Positions 1 through 8,759 of a DNA stretch of 64,000 nucleotides are shown here, in pieces. The stretch is from Nocardiopsis sp. FR4 (GTDB lineage: Bacteria > Actinomycetota > Actinomycetes > Streptosporangiales > Streptosporangiaceae): assembly GCF_009830945.1 (NCBI RefSeq), contig NZ_VWVV01000011.1, forward strand, positions 1 through 64,000, given 5' to 3'. Each line of letters starts with the position of its first letter. Position 1 is the first letter of the stretch. Under the pieces are notes generated by a model. The model saw only the letters and a program-made list of their open reading frames with translations, made no database searches and was not told the DNA's origin. The position numbers and the translations under genes were made by a program.

Positions 1-147
1 GTGTTGTTGTCGGTGATGTATGAGGTGCCTTCGCGTGAGGATGTGGGTCAGGTGATCATTACGCGGGAGGCGGTGCGTGAGCACGTGAATCCGACGATCG
101 TGCCTCGGGCCCAACTCCGCCGCGCCCGCCAGGAGAAGTCCGCCTGA
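1..147 (+). CDS. clpX: ATP-dependent Clp protease ATP-binding subunit ClpX, C-terminal end (partial)
   Basis: Frame 1 is open from the window edge to a TGA and encodes the last 48 residues. The stretch [19 protein letters not shown] followed by [13 protein letters not shown] is the typical end of actinobacterial ClpX, the AAA+ unfoldase that feeds ClpP. The AAA+ core lies outside the window. Codon use in the first 100 bases (TTG, TCG, TAT, CCT) is less GC3-biased than the neighbours. A strong terminator follows about 70 bases after the stop. Confidence 0.9.
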   Translation: MLLSVMYEVPSREDVGQVIITREAVREHVNPTIVPRAQLRRARQEKSA

Positions 148-216
148 GGCCCGTCTGAGACCGCGGGCGCCCCGGGCCGCGCACACGCCCCCGGGACGCC
201 GCCGCCGTCCTGACAC

Positions 217-248
217 CGCGGGATCCCGCCGTCCGGCGGGACCCCGCG
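217..248. terminator. Hairpin terminator after clpX
   Basis: 14-pair stem with one A-C mismatch (217-230 with 235-248) and a 4-base loop. It lies between convergent clpX and the DUF305 gene, with no U tract, as is common in high-GC actinomycetes. Confidence 0.65.
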
Positions 249-279
249 CTGGCGCGGAAGGCCCCGCACGACCCCTGTG

Positions 280-304
280 GCCCCCGTCGGGTTCCGACGG
301 GGGC
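280..304. terminator. Hairpin terminator after the DUF305 gene
   Basis: Perfect 11-pair stem (280-290 with 294-304) with the 3-base loop GTT, about 30 bases beyond the stop of the minus-strand DUF305 gene. It probably works in both directions together with the 217-248 hairpin. Confidence 0.65.
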
Positions 305-335
305 GGGGCCCGGGGCGGCCTCCCGGGCGCGGGCC

Positions 336-1043
336 CTACTCCTCCAGCACCTGCGCCATCCGCGCGATCTCGGCGTTCTGCTCGGCGATCACGTCGTTGG
401 CCATCCTCAGGACCGTCTGGTCCTTGCCCTCGGCCATCAGGTCCTCGGCCATCGTGACCGCTCCCTCGTGGTGGACGGTCATCAGCTCCACGAAGAGCCG
501 GTCGAACTCGTCGCCCTCGGCCGCGGCCAGCCGCTCCATGTCCTCCTCCGAGGCCATGCCCGGCATGTCGTCGTGGTCCACCTCCAGCTCGCACGCGGGC
601 ACGTCGGAGTCCTCCCCGTGGTGCGTGCCGTCGCCCTCCAGCCCGCAGAAGTTCTGGTGCGCCGGGTTCTCCCGCGCCGGGCCGAAGACGTTCTCCTCCA
701 GCCAGGCCTCCATGGCGGTGATCTCCGGGCCCTGGGCGGCCGAGATGCGGTCGGCGATGCTCTCGACGCCCTCGCGCTCGTGCCGCTCGGGGACCAGGTC
801 GGTCATCTCCAGGGCCTGCGCGTGGTGCTCGATCATCTTCACCAGGTAGACCACGTCGGCCTCGTTGTGGCCCTGCTCCTCGGCGAGGGAGGCGATCTGC
901 TCCTCGGTGGCGGGCGTGGACGACTCCCCGGGCGCGCCGGGGGCGATGACGTTGGCCGACTCCTGCTCGCCGTCGCCGCCCGTACAGGCCGAGGCTCCGA
1001 GCAGCACGAGAGCGGTTCCGGCCGCGAGTGCCAAACGACGCAC
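336..1043 (-). CDS. DUF305 family lipoprotein
   Basis: 235-residue exported protein. The GTG at 1043 gives a short signal peptide ending in the lipobox LGASAC and has a GGAGGA ribosome site 6-8 bases upstream; a longer open frame to 1118 adds a poor leader. The mature part contains two helical HH motifs, MIEHHAQALEM near residue 70 and TVHHEGAVTM near 190, typical of DUF305 (ferritin-like helical bundles, often linked to metal or copper handling). A central HHGEDSDVPACE segment is an insertion between the halves. The exact function is unknown. It is divergent from the LVIVD cluster, sharing a 280-base intergenic region. Confidence 0.85.
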   Translation of the reverse strand: MRRLALAAGTALVLLGASACTGGDGEQESANVIAPGAPGESSTPATEEQIASLAEEQGHNEADVVYLVKMIEHHAQALEMTDLVPERHEREGVESIADRISAAQGPEITAMEAWLEENVFGPARENPAHQNFCGLEGDGTHHGEDSDVPACELEVDHDDMPGMASEEDMERLAAAEGDEFDRLFVELMTVHHEGAVTMAEDLMAEGKDQTVLRMANDVIAEQNAEIARMAQVLEE

Positions 1044-1292
1044 GAGGTGTCCTCCGATGGGGTGGGGTGCGGACGGGGCCGCGATGTCGGTGGGGACGGG
1101 AACGCCCTCCGGGGGCAACGTCCTGCGGGCTTTCTACTCACTCGCTGGGTGTTTTGTCCAGCCCTGAGCCCGTGTTGGTGCCTCTTCGTTCAGTTGGGGT
1201 CCGTGTTCGGGCGCGGACCCCGGCCGTCCTCCCGCGGCGGGCCGGGCCGGTCGTTCCGGTTTCCCCGGGTGTCCACCCAGGCGAGCGGAGTA

Positions 1293-1326
1293 TCACTCAA
1301 AGTGGCCAATGCAATCCTTTGGGTGA
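1293..1326. promoter_or_regulatory. Inverted repeat upstream of the first LVIVD copy
   Basis: TCACTCAAAG (1293-1302) and CTTTGGGTGA (1317-1326) are inverted with one mismatch and a 14-base spacer, in the 1044-1343 divergent region just before the first LVIVD start codon. It may be an operator or hairpin for this pair; weak evidence. Nothing else is recognisable in 1044-1292. Confidence 0.35.
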
Positions 1327-1343
1327 ATAGGGGGGTGCGGGCG

Positions 1344-2712
1344 ATGGCCGAGGCACGAGGACACGGGAACCGGGTGCGCTGGCGGGCCCTCGGGGCGGTA
1401 CCCCTGCTGACCGCCTCCCTGCTGGCCGTCCCCGGTGCCCGGGCCGACGACGCGACCACCGGCGGGGGGTCGAGCACCTGGCCAACCTGCCCAAATCCGA
1501 GGGGCTGGACAGCGACGCCGCGTACAACTCCGACCTCGCCTTCACCGGGAACCACGTCATCGTCGGCAACTACGACGGCTTCTCCGTCTACGACATCTCC
1601 CGGCCGCGCGAGCCGCGCCCGGTGACCACTGTCCTGCCCGGCGTCCCGGGGGGCGTGTCGGTCAGCGGCGACCTGTTGTACCTGTCGGTCGACTACCCGC
1701 GGGCGGGCACCGAGTGCGGGGCGCCCTCCGTGCCCACCACCGACCCGGACGGGTTCGAGGGCATCCGGATCTTCGACATCTCGGACAAGGCCAACCCCCA
1801 GTACGTGTCGGCCGTGCGCACCGACTGCGGTCCGCACACCAACACGCTGGTGCCGGGCAAGGACGGCGAGCACGAGTACGTGTACGTGTCCCCGTGCTCG
1901 CCCTCGGGGGACTTCCCGAACTGCCGGTCCCCGCACGACAAGGTCATGGTGGTCGAGGTGCCGCTGGAGGACCCGGCCGGGGCCAGGGTGGTCAACGGCC
2001 GCGGATCCTCGCCGAGGGGGCCCACAGGACCACCACGGGCTGCCACGACATCACCGCCCACCCGGTCCGGGACATCGCCGCCGCGGCCTGCCTCGGCGAC
2101 GGCCTGCTGCTGGACATCTCCGACCCGGTGGAACCGGTCGTCCTCGCACGGGTCCAGGACGAGAACTTCGCGTTCTGGCACTCGGCGACCTTCACCAACG
2201 ACGCCCGCAGCGGGATCTTCACCGACGAGCTCGGCGGAGGCAGCGCGGCCACCTGTGACGAGGAGACCGGACCCGAGCGAGGCGCCAACGCCGTGTACTC
2301 GCCCAACCACGATGGGGTGACCGCTGAGCTGGAGTTCCGGAGCTACTACAAGCTGCCACGTCACCAGACCGAAACCGAGCACTGTGTGGCGCACAACGGC
2401 TCGCTGATCCCGGTGCCGGGGCAGGACCACTTCGTGCAGTCCTGGTACCAGGGCGGCGTCTCGGTCATCGACCTGACCGACCCGGACCGGCCGGAGGAGA
2501 TCGGCTGCTTCGACCGCGGCCCCTGGAAGCCGGGGCGACTGAGCACGGCGGGTTCGTGGTCGGCCTACTACTACAACGGCCACGTCTACTCCTCCGACAT
2601 CCGGCGAGGGCTTGACGTGCTCGAACTGACGGATCCGCGGCTGGCCGGGGCCGCGGACACGCACCTGGAGGAGTTCAACCCGCAGTCGCAGCCGGTGCTG
2701 CCCATGTCCTGA
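1344..2712 (+). pseudogene. LVIVD-repeat secreted protein, copy 1, broken by two frameshifts
   Basis: Alignment to the two intact copies downstream shows one ancestral gene spread over three frames. Frame 3 (1344-about 1468) carries the signal peptide ending PGARADD. Frame 2 (about 1469-2001) carries the first two LVIVD units with YNSDLAFTG and GIRIFDISDKANPQYVSAV. Frame 1 (about 2002-2712) carries GCHDI, FWHSATFTND, WYQGGVSVID and EEFNPQSQ. Each junction is explained by one missing base: the first in a run of six G (1464-1469), the second near 2000-2002. The protein would end QPVLPMS and lacks the PGRGNGR tail of its paralogues. Sequencing error is possible, but two errors in only this copy make decay more likely. 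Confidence 0.8.
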
Positions 2713-2814
2713 CGGAGGGCGGCGGGCGCGCGGAGCGCCGGGACGGTCCACCGGCACTCAGTGTGCCCGCCGCACGGTCCTAGGCACGGTGTGTAGCCAG
2801 ACCGAGTCAGCCCG

Positions 2815-2917
2815 ACACTGTGTTAAGAAAAAAGTTTCTTTTGTATCCCCCTATACATATTGATCAGCAACTGTGTACCTTCTTCCTGTTTCGCTCCAAT
2901 CAGAATCAGGAGTACGC
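2815..2917 (+). promoter_or_regulatory. AT-rich promoter region of LVIVD copy 2
   Basis: About 100 bases of unusually low GC in a GC-rich window. It contains the inverted repeat AAGAAA-aaag-TTTCTT (2825-2840) and then CTATACATATTGATC, which offers -10-like hexamers. AGGAG at 2908-2912 is the ribosome site for the ATG at 2918. It is probably the main promoter of copies 2 and 3. Confidence 0.5.
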
Positions 2918-4330
2918 ATGGCGTCATCCCCCTCAGCCCCCAACCCCCGAAACGCCAGACGCGGACTGGCCGGTCTCACCCTGGCCGGAGCCGCCGCCCT
3001 CGTGGCGGGCCTGCTGGTCCCCGCAACGGCCTCGGCCGACGACACGTTCGTCAGCGACGCCGACACCAGCTCCAACGTCACTCATGTGACCAACGTCCCC
3101 AAGACCGAGGTGATGAGTGACTTCAACTCGGACCTGGCCTTCACCGGGGACTACGCCATCGGCGGCAACTACAACGGCTTCGTCATCTACGACATCTCGG
3201 ACCCCGAGAGCCCGCAGGTGGTCTCCGAGGTCCTGTGCCCCGGCGGCCAGGGCGACGTGTCGGTCAGCGGCGACCTGCTCTACTTCTCGGTCGACTACCC
3301 GCGGGCGGGCACCGAGTGCGGGGCGCCCTCCGTGCCCACCACCGACCCGAACGGGTTCGAGGGCATCCGGATCTTCGACATCTCGGACAAGGCCAACCCC
3401 CAGTACGTGTCGGCCGTGCGCACCGACTGCGGTTCGCACACCAACACGCTGGTGCCGGGCAAGGACGGCGAGCACGAGTACGTGTACGTGTCCTCGTACT
3501 CGCCCTCGGCCAGGTTCCCGAACTGCCAGCCCCCGCACGACAAGATCTCCGTCATCGAGATCCCGCTCGACGACCCGGCCGCGGCCAAGGTCATCGACAC
3601 CCCGGTGCTCTTCCCCGAGGGCGGCAACACCAACACCGCCGGATGCCACGACATCACCGTCTACCCCAAGCGTGACATCGCCGCGGGCGCCTGCATGGGC
3701 GACGGCATCCTGATGGACATCTCCGACCCGGCCGCTCCGGTGGTCACCGACGTCGTCCGCGACACCAACTTCGCGTTCTGGCACTCGGCGACCTTCACCA
3801 ACGACGCGAAGACGGTGCTGTTCACCGACGAGCTCGGCGGCGGCGGTGGCGCCACCTGCAACGAGCGGATCGGCTCCGAGCGCGGTGCCAACGCGATCTA
3901 CCAGGTCGGCGGCACGAAGGACGCCCCCGAGCTGGGCTTTGAGGGCTACTACAAGCTGCCGCGCCACCAGGCCGACACCGAGAACTGCGTCGCGCACAAC
4001 GGCTCGCTGATCCCGGTTCCGGGCCGCGACTACTTCGTGCAGTCCTGGTACCAGGGCGGCGTCTCGGTGATCGACTTCAACGACCCGAAGAACGCCCAGG
4101 AGATCGGCTACTTCGACCGCGCCCCGATCAACGAGGACCGCCTGGTCCTGGGCGGCTCCTGGTCGGCCTACTACTACAACGGCTACGTCTACTCCTCCGA
4201 CATCACCCGCGGACTCGACGTCCTCAAGCTGGAGGACCCCCGGTTCCGGGTGGCCGAGCAGGTCCACATGGACGAGTTCAACCCGCAGTCCCAGCCCGAG
4301 TACAAGCCCGGGCGGGGCAACGGCCGCTGA
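2918..4330 (+). CDS. Secreted LVIVD-repeat protein, copy 2
   Basis: 470-residue protein. The ATG at 2918 follows AGGAG by five bases and gives a Sec signal peptide (Arg-rich start, hydrophobic core LTLAGAAALVAGLLV, cleavage near ATASA-DD). At least five LVIVD-type units follow: GFVIYDISDPESPQVV, IRIFDISDKANPQYV, ILMDISDPAAPVV, VSVIDFNDPKNAQEI and LDVLKLEDPRF; such repeats form beta-propeller blades. Conserved cysteines and FWHSATFTNDAK lie between blades. The tail is PGRGNGR. No catalytic motif is visible; an extracellular binding or enzymatic propeller is the best description. Long stretches are nearly base-identical to copies 1 and 3. Confidence 0.85.
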   Translation: MASSPSAPNPRNARRGLAGLTLAGAAALVAGLLVPATASADDTFVSDADTSSNVTHVTNVPKTEVMSDFNSDLAFTGDYAIGGNYNGFVIYDISDPESPQVVSEVLCPGGQGDVSVSGDLLYFSVDYPRAGTECGAPSVPTTDPNGFEGIRIFDISDKANPQYVSAVRTDCGSHTNTLVPGKDGEHEYVYVSSYSPSARFPNCQPPHDKISVIEIPLDDPAAAKVIDTPVLFPEGGNTNTAGCHDITVYPKRDIAAGACMGDGILMDISDPAAPVVTDVVRDTNFAFWHSATFTNDAKTVLFTDELGGGGGATCNERIGSERGANAIYQVGGTKDAPELGFEGYYKLPRHQADTENCVAHNGSLIPVPGRDYFVQSWYQGGVSVIDFNDPKNAQEIGYFDRAPINEDRLVLGGSWSAYYYNGYVYSSDITRGLDVLKLEDPRFRVAEQVHMDEFNPQSQPEYKPGRGNGR

Positions 4331-4336
4331 CCGTCC

Positions 4337-4364
4337 GGCGCCCCGGACCCCGGTCCGGGGCGCC
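4337..4364 (+). terminator. Perfect hairpin after LVIVD copy 2
   Basis: 13-pair perfect stem (4337-4349 with 4352-4364) with a two-base loop, 7 bases after the stop of copy 2. A second hairpin follows directly. Confidence 0.6.
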
Positions 4365-4401
4365 GTGCCCGAGCGTCCCCGCTGGAGGACGCTCGGGCAC
4401 G
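4364..4401 (+). terminator. Second hairpin between LVIVD copies 2 and 3
   Basis: 15-pair perfect stem (4364-4378 with 4387-4401) with an 8-base loop. Two strong stems in a row between two genes that are probably cotranscribed suggest attenuation or a transcript end, with copy 3 having its own start. Confidence 0.55.
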
Positions 4402-4469
4402 GGGGCCGCGGCCGTGTACGCCGCGCCCCCCGCCCCACCCCCGATCCCCTAGTGCACAGGAGAGCAACA

Positions 4470-5897
4470 GTGTCCGCACCTCCCGCAGCACCCCGATCCC
4501 GGAGGGGGCCGCGGCGCGTCGCGGCCCTGGCCGCCACAGCCGCGGCCTCGCTGCTCGTCGGACTCCTCGGTCCGGCCGGCGCCCTCGCGGACGAGGCCCC
4601 CGCCGACAGCATCACCAGCGACAACGTCACCCACGTCACCCACGTGTCCAAGCCCTCGGCCGTGCGCAGCGTCAACTCGGACCTGGCCTTCACCGGGGAC
4701 TACGCCATCGGCGGCAACTACGACGGCTTCGTCATCTACGACATCTCGAACCCGGAGAGCCCGCAGGTGGTCTCCGAGGTCCTGTGCCCCGGCGGCCAGG
4801 GCGACGTGTCGGTCAGCGGCGACCTGCTCTACTTCTCGGTCGACTACCCCCGGGCCAACGAGGACTGCGGCGCTCCGGCCGTGCCCACCACCGACCCGAA
4901 CGGGTTCGAGGGCATCCGGATCTTCGACATCTCGGACAAGGCCAACCCCCAGTACGTGTCCGCCGTGCGCACCGACTGCGGTTCGCACACGAACACCCTG
5001 GTGCCGAGCAAGAGCGGGGACAGCGACCTGATCTACGTGTCCTCGTACTCGCCCTCGGCCAGGTTCCCGAACTGCCAGCCCCCGCACGACAAGATCTCCG
5101 TCATCGAGGTGCCGCACGACGCGCCCGAGGAGGCCGCGGTCGTCAACGAGCCGGTGCTCTTCCCGGACGGCGGGAACCACGAGCAGGGCAACCTGCTGCT
5201 GCCCACCCAGGGCTGCCACGACATCACCGTGTACGCCGAGCGCGACATCGCCGCGGGCGCCTGCATGGGCGACGGCATCCTGATGGACATCTCCGACCCG
5301 GTGAACCCGGTCGTCATCGAGCAGGTCCGGGACGAGAACTTCGCGTTCTGGCACTCGGCCACCTTCACCAACGACGCGAAGACGGTGCTGTTCACCGACG
5401 AGCTCGGCGGCGGCGGCGCGCCCACCTGCACCGAGGAGATCGGCCCCGAGCGCGGTGCCAACGCGATCTACCAGGTCGGCGGCACGAAGGGCGCCCCCGA
5501 GCTGGACTTCGCCAGCTACTACAAGATCGAGCGCCACCAGGGCGACCAGGTCTGCGTGGCGCACAACGGCTCGCTGATCCCGGTCCCCGGCCGCGACTAC
5601 TTCGTGCAGTCCTGGTACCAGGGCGGCGTCTCGGTGATCGACTTCAACGACCCGAAGAACGCCGAGGAGATCGGCTTCTTCGACGTCGACTCCCGCGTGG
5701 AGGAGGGCGTCCAGGACAACGACACCTGGTCGGCCTACTACTACAACGGCTACGTGTACTCGTCGGACATCGAGCGCGGCCTGGACGTGCTGCGCCTCGA
5801 CGACCCGCGCCTGCGCGCGGCCGAACGGGTCCGCATGGAGGAGTTCAACCCGCAGAGCCAGGCGAGCTACCGGCCGGGCCGCGGCAACGGTCGCTAG
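4470..5897 (+). CDS. Secreted LVIVD-repeat protein, copy 3
   Basis: 475-residue paralogue of copy 2. The GTG at 4470 is preceded by AGGAG with 7-base spacing and gives a signal peptide with hydrophobic core ALAATAAASLLVGLLG and cleavage near GALA-DEA. The LVIVD blades are in the same order as in copy 2, with a small insertion (HEQGNLLLPTQ) before GCHDITVYAERDI and a different KSGDSDLIY segment. It ends RPGRGNGR like copy 2. Shared blocks, for example around EGIRIFDISDKANPQYV, are base-identical to the other copies, while signal peptides and inter-blade loops differ. Function unknown. Confidence 0.85.
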   Translation: MSAPPAAPRSRRGPRRVAALAATAAASLLVGLLGPAGALADEAPADSITSDNVTHVTHVSKPSAVRSVNSDLAFTGDYAIGGNYDGFVIYDISNPESPQVVSEVLCPGGQGDVSVSGDLLYFSVDYPRANEDCGAPAVPTTDPNGFEGIRIFDISDKANPQYVSAVRTDCGSHTNTLVPSKSGDSDLIYVSSYSPSARFPNCQPPHDKISVIEVPHDAPEEAAVVNEPVLFPDGGNHEQGNLLLPTQGCHDITVYAERDIAAGACMGDGILMDISDPVNPVVIEQVRDENFAFWHSATFTNDAKTVLFTDELGGGGAPTCTEEIGPERGANAIYQVGGTKGAPELDFASYYKIERHQGDQVCVAHNGSLIPVPGRDYFVQSWYQGGVSVIDFNDPKNAEEIGFFDVDSRVEEGVQDNDTWSAYYYNGYVYSSDIERGLDVLRLDDPRLRAAERVRMEEFNPQSQASYRPGRGNGR

Positions 5898-5922
5898 GAC
5901 AAACCCCTCAGAGGGCGGCCCC

Positions 5923-5954
5923 GGCGGGGGCGGTGCCGCGGCACCGCCCCCGCC
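5923..5954. terminator. Terminator between LVIVD copy 3 and the FolC-like gene
   Basis: 15-pair perfect stem (5923-5937 with 5940-5954) with a 2-base loop, between convergent genes; likely bidirectional. Confidence 0.7.
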
Positions 5955-5974
5955 TTCGTGCGTCCGGCCCGGGC

Positions 5975-7252
5975 TCAGCCGAAGAGGCGGTCGGTGGGGG
6001 CGTCCACCGCCTCCAGCACCCGCCCGGTGAAGTAGACCGTGCCCAGGGCCAGGATCCGTCCGCCGAGGGCGCGCAGGGAGTCGGGGGACAGGTCCCCGGC
6101 CTCCATCCGGCCCCAGCGCGCGGGCAGGGCGTGCTCGAAGCGCAGGTGGGCCTCGGGCAGGCGCACCGCGGTCACGGGCAGGCCGCCCAGCGCCGCCACG
6201 GCACCGGACACGTCCTTGTGGTCGGGCAGGCACAGCAGCACGTGGTCCACCCCGCCCCACAGCGCCCGGGCGTGGTCCAGCGCGGCGGCGACCCCGGTGC
6301 GCTCGATGGCCGAGTCCACCAGCACCTCCGCCACCGGCGTTCCCGCGGCCCCGGTTCCCGGCGCGCTCCCGGCCGGGACGGTGTGGCGGGACAGCCGTCC
6401 CGGCAGCCGGACGGTGCGCAGCACCGCGTGCAGCCGTTCGGGGTCCAGCGGGGGCCGGCCCAGGTGCTCCAGCATCCGCGCCGCGGCGGCCGTGCCCAGC
6501 ACCCCCGAGGCGGCGGACAGGCCCGGCGGGCGCAGGCCGGGCGGCGGCTCCGTCCCGGGCAGCGCGGGGTCGACCACCTCGGCGCGCACCCGTCCGCCGG
6601 TGGCCCCGGCCAGGGCGGCGTCGACCTCGGCGGCCACCTCCGCCGTCTGGGGCAGGCGCACCAGCGCCCGGGTCCGCTCCCCGGCCACCCCGGTCTTCTC
6701 GCGGGCGATCTCCACCACGTTCGCGCCCAGCACCCCCACGTGCTCGGCGAAGACCTTCCCCAGCGCGACCACCTCCGGGCCGACCAGGCGCAGCTCGTCC
6801 CGGTGGCCGCCCATCCCGGCCTCCAGCACGCACACGTCCGCGCCCGCCTCCCGGGCGCGCAGCAGACCCGCGAACAGGAACAGCCCGCTCGGCGCCAGGT
6901 AGCCGCCGGCCTCCTCCGGCGGGGGCAGCTCCCGGCGGGCCGCCTCGATCCGGGCCCCCAGGGCGTCGAGTTCGGCGTCGGTCACCGACGTCCCGTCCAC
7001 CCGCACCCGCTCCCGGTAGGACCGGAAGCTCGGCCCGGTGACCAGGACCGTGCGCAGCCCGGCCGAGGACAGCGCGGCCGCGGCCGTGGTCGCGGTACTG
7101 CCCTTGCCCTTGGAGCCCACCACCCCCAGCACCGGGGCACGTGCGGTGTCCAGTCCGAGCAGGCGCGCGAGCGCGGCGGCGCGGTCCAGGCTGCGGGTCA
7201 CTCCGGGGCTCCGTCGCGTCCACTCGGTGAAGAAGGGGTCAAGGCTTGGCAT
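5975..7252 (-). CDS. FolC-like Mur ligase family protein with altered catalytic motifs
   Basis: 425 residues from the ATG at 7252 (MPSLDPFFTEW). It aligns along its length with the FolC encoded divergently next to it. The P-loop is VVGSKGKGSTAT (residues 43-55; FolC has GTNGKTS), RSYRERVRVDG matches RTVRERVVIDG, and LEAGMGGHRDE matches VEVGMGGRWDATN. The C-domain motif DAAHNP of FolC is replaced by VDSAIERTG near residue 312, removing the His and Asn. ATP binding is probably kept, but folate polyglutamylation is doubtful. It could be a specialised Mur-type ligase or a degenerate paralogue. Confidence 0.75.
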   Translation of the reverse strand: MPSLDPFFTEWTRRSPGVTRSLDRAAALARLLGLDTARAPVLGVVGSKGKGSTATTAAAALSSAGLRTVLVTGPSFRSYRERVRVDGTSVTDAELDALGARIEAARRELPPPEEAGGYLAPSGLFLFAGLLRAREAGADVCVLEAGMGGHRDELRLVGPEVVALGKVFAEHVGVLGANVVEIAREKTGVAGERTRALVRLPQTAEVAAEVDAALAGATGGRVRAEVVDPALPGTEPPPGLRPPGLSAASGVLGTAAAARMLEHLGRPPLDPERLHAVLRTVRLPGRLSRHTVPAGSAPGTGAAGTPVAEVLVDSAIERTGVAAALDHARALWGGVDHVLLCLPDHKDVSGAVAALGGLPVTAVRLPEAHLRFEHALPARWGRMEAGDLSPDSLRALGGRILALGTVYFTGRVLEAVDAPTDRLFG

Positions 7253-7335
7253 GGCACCAGTATGGTCTGCGCGACATACGCCAACGGTTCCTTTGCCCGG
7301 GGTCCGTGCCCAGGTGGGGGCGCGTACACTTGCCC

Positions 7336-7347
7336 GGGTGTACACCC
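7336..7347. promoter_or_regulatory. 12-bp palindrome in the folC divergent promoter region
   Basis: GGGTGTACACCC is a perfect palindrome 26 bases before the folC start, in the 120-base region shared with the divergent FolC-like gene. It is a possible operator; no regulator can be named. Confidence 0.35.
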
Positions 7348-7372
7348 CGAACACACGAGACACCGAGACGCC

Positions 7373-8722
7373 GTGAGTGACGACAGCGCCGAGCGACGCT
7401 ATACCGAGGTGACCGCGGAGATCCTCTCCCGCGCGCCCGAGTCCGAGATCGACCCTCGACTGGACCGGGTCCGCACCCTGCTGGACCTCCTGGGCGACCC
7501 GCACCGCACCTTCCGGGTCATCCATGTCACGGGCACCAACGGCAAGACCTCCACCGCCCGCATGATCGACGCGCTCATGCGCGCGCGGGGCCTGCGCGTG
7601 GGCAGGTACACCAGCCCGCACCTGCGCACCGTGCGCGAGCGCGTGGTCATCGACGGGGAGCCGATCTCCGAGGAGCGGTTCGTCGAGGCCTACGACGACA
7701 TCCGCCCCTACGTCGAGATGGCCGACGCGATGAACGACGCCCCGCTGTCGTTCTTCGAGATCCTCACGGTCATGGCCTACGCCGTCTTCGCCGACGCCCC
7801 CGTGGACGTCGCCGTGGTCGAGGTCGGCATGGGCGGCCGCTGGGACGCCACCAACGTCGTCGACGGAGACGTCGCCGTGGTGACCCCCATCGGGATCGAC
7901 CACACCGACTACCTGCCCGACACGCTGGAGGGCATCGCCGACGAGAAGTCGGGCATCATCAAGCCCGGCTCCGTGGCGGTGCTGGCCCAGCAGCCGCTGC
8001 CCGCAGCCGAGACCCTCCTCCGCAACGCCGCCGAGGTGGGCGCCCAGGTGGCCCGGGAGGGCTTCGAGTTCGGGGTCACCTCCCGGGAGGTCGCCGTCGG
8101 CGGCCAGCAGATCGCGGTCAAGGGCCTCACCGGCAGCTACGAGAACCTGTTCCTCCCCCTGTTCGGGGAGCACCAGGCCGGGAACGCCGCCGTGGCCGTC
8201 GCGGCCGCGGAGGCGTTCGCCTCCTCCGACGACGCCGTCGGACTGGACCCCGCGATCGTCGGAGAGGCCCTGGCGGGGGTCGACTCCCCGGGCCGCATGG
8301 AGGTCGTGCGCACCAGCCCGACCATCCTCGCCGACGCCGCGCACAACCCGGCCGGAATGATCGCCACGGCCGCCGCGGTGGAGGAGGCCTTCACCTTCTC
8401 CCGGCTGGTCGGCGTGGTCGCGATCATGGCCGACAAGGACGTGGAGGGGATCCTGGACCCCCTCGAACCACTGCTCGACGAGATCGTCGTCACCCGTAAC
8501 TCCTCACCGCGCTCCCTCGAACCGGACCGGCTGGCCGCCGTCGCCCAGCAGATCTTCGGCGAGGACCGCGTGCACGTGGCTCCCAGACTCGACGACGCCA
8601 TCGACCAGGCCGTGGGCCTGGCCGAGGAGAACGGCGAGTTCGGCGGTACCGGTGTACTCGTCACCGGCTCCGTCGTGACCGCGGGCGACGCCGTGCACCT
8701 GCTGCGCGGTGCGGGGCAGTGA
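7373..8722 (+). CDS. folC: Bifunctional folylpolyglutamate synthase / dihydrofolate synthase
   Basis: 449 residues from the GTG at 7373 (VSDDSAERRYTEV). FolC adds glutamate to dihydropteroate and to folates in the cytosol. Visible motifs are the P-loop HVTGTNGKTSTA near residue 50, TSPHLRTVRERV, VEVGMGGRWDATN, IGIDHTDYLPDTLEGIADEKSGI, DSPGRME and DAAHNPAGM near 320, then ADKDVEGIL. Length and motif order are canonical. The gene overlaps the upstream leader of the DUF4233 gene, with which it is probably cotranscribed; folC-DUF4233-ndk is a common actinobacterial order. Confidence 0.95.
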   Translation: MSDDSAERRYTEVTAEILSRAPESEIDPRLDRVRTLLDLLGDPHRTFRVIHVTGTNGKTSTARMIDALMRARGLRVGRYTSPHLRTVRERVVIDGEPISEERFVEAYDDIRPYVEMADAMNDAPLSFFEILTVMAYAVFADAPVDVAVVEVGMGGRWDATNVVDGDVAVVTPIGIDHTDYLPDTLEGIADEKSGIIKPGSVAVLAQQPLPAAETLLRNAAEVGAQVAREGFEFGVTSREVAVGGQQIAVKGLTGSYENLFLPLFGEHQAGNAAVAVAAAEAFASSDDAVGLDPAIVGEALAGVDSPGRMEVVRTSPTILADAAHNPAGMIATAAAVEEAFTFSRLVGVVAIMADKDVEGILDPLEPLLDEIVVTRNSSPRSLEPDRLAAVAQQIFGEDRVHVAPRLDDAIDQAVGLAEENGEFGGTGVLVTGSVVTAGDAVHLLRGAGQ

Positions 8723-8759
8723 CGGACAGGACGGCGGTCCACGACGAAGGGAACCTCCC

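Noticed and set aside
1464..2002. Programmed frameshifting in LVIVD copy 1
   Set aside because: Two shifts are needed, no slippery heptamer or stimulatory structure is visible and the paralogues are unshifted; decay or sequencing error is simpler.
4449..7223. Minus-strand open frame of 924 codons opposite the LVIVD copy 3 and FolC-like genes
   Set aside because: No domain or signal; it reads the antisense of GC-rich coding sequence, whose third-position bias keeps opposite frames open.
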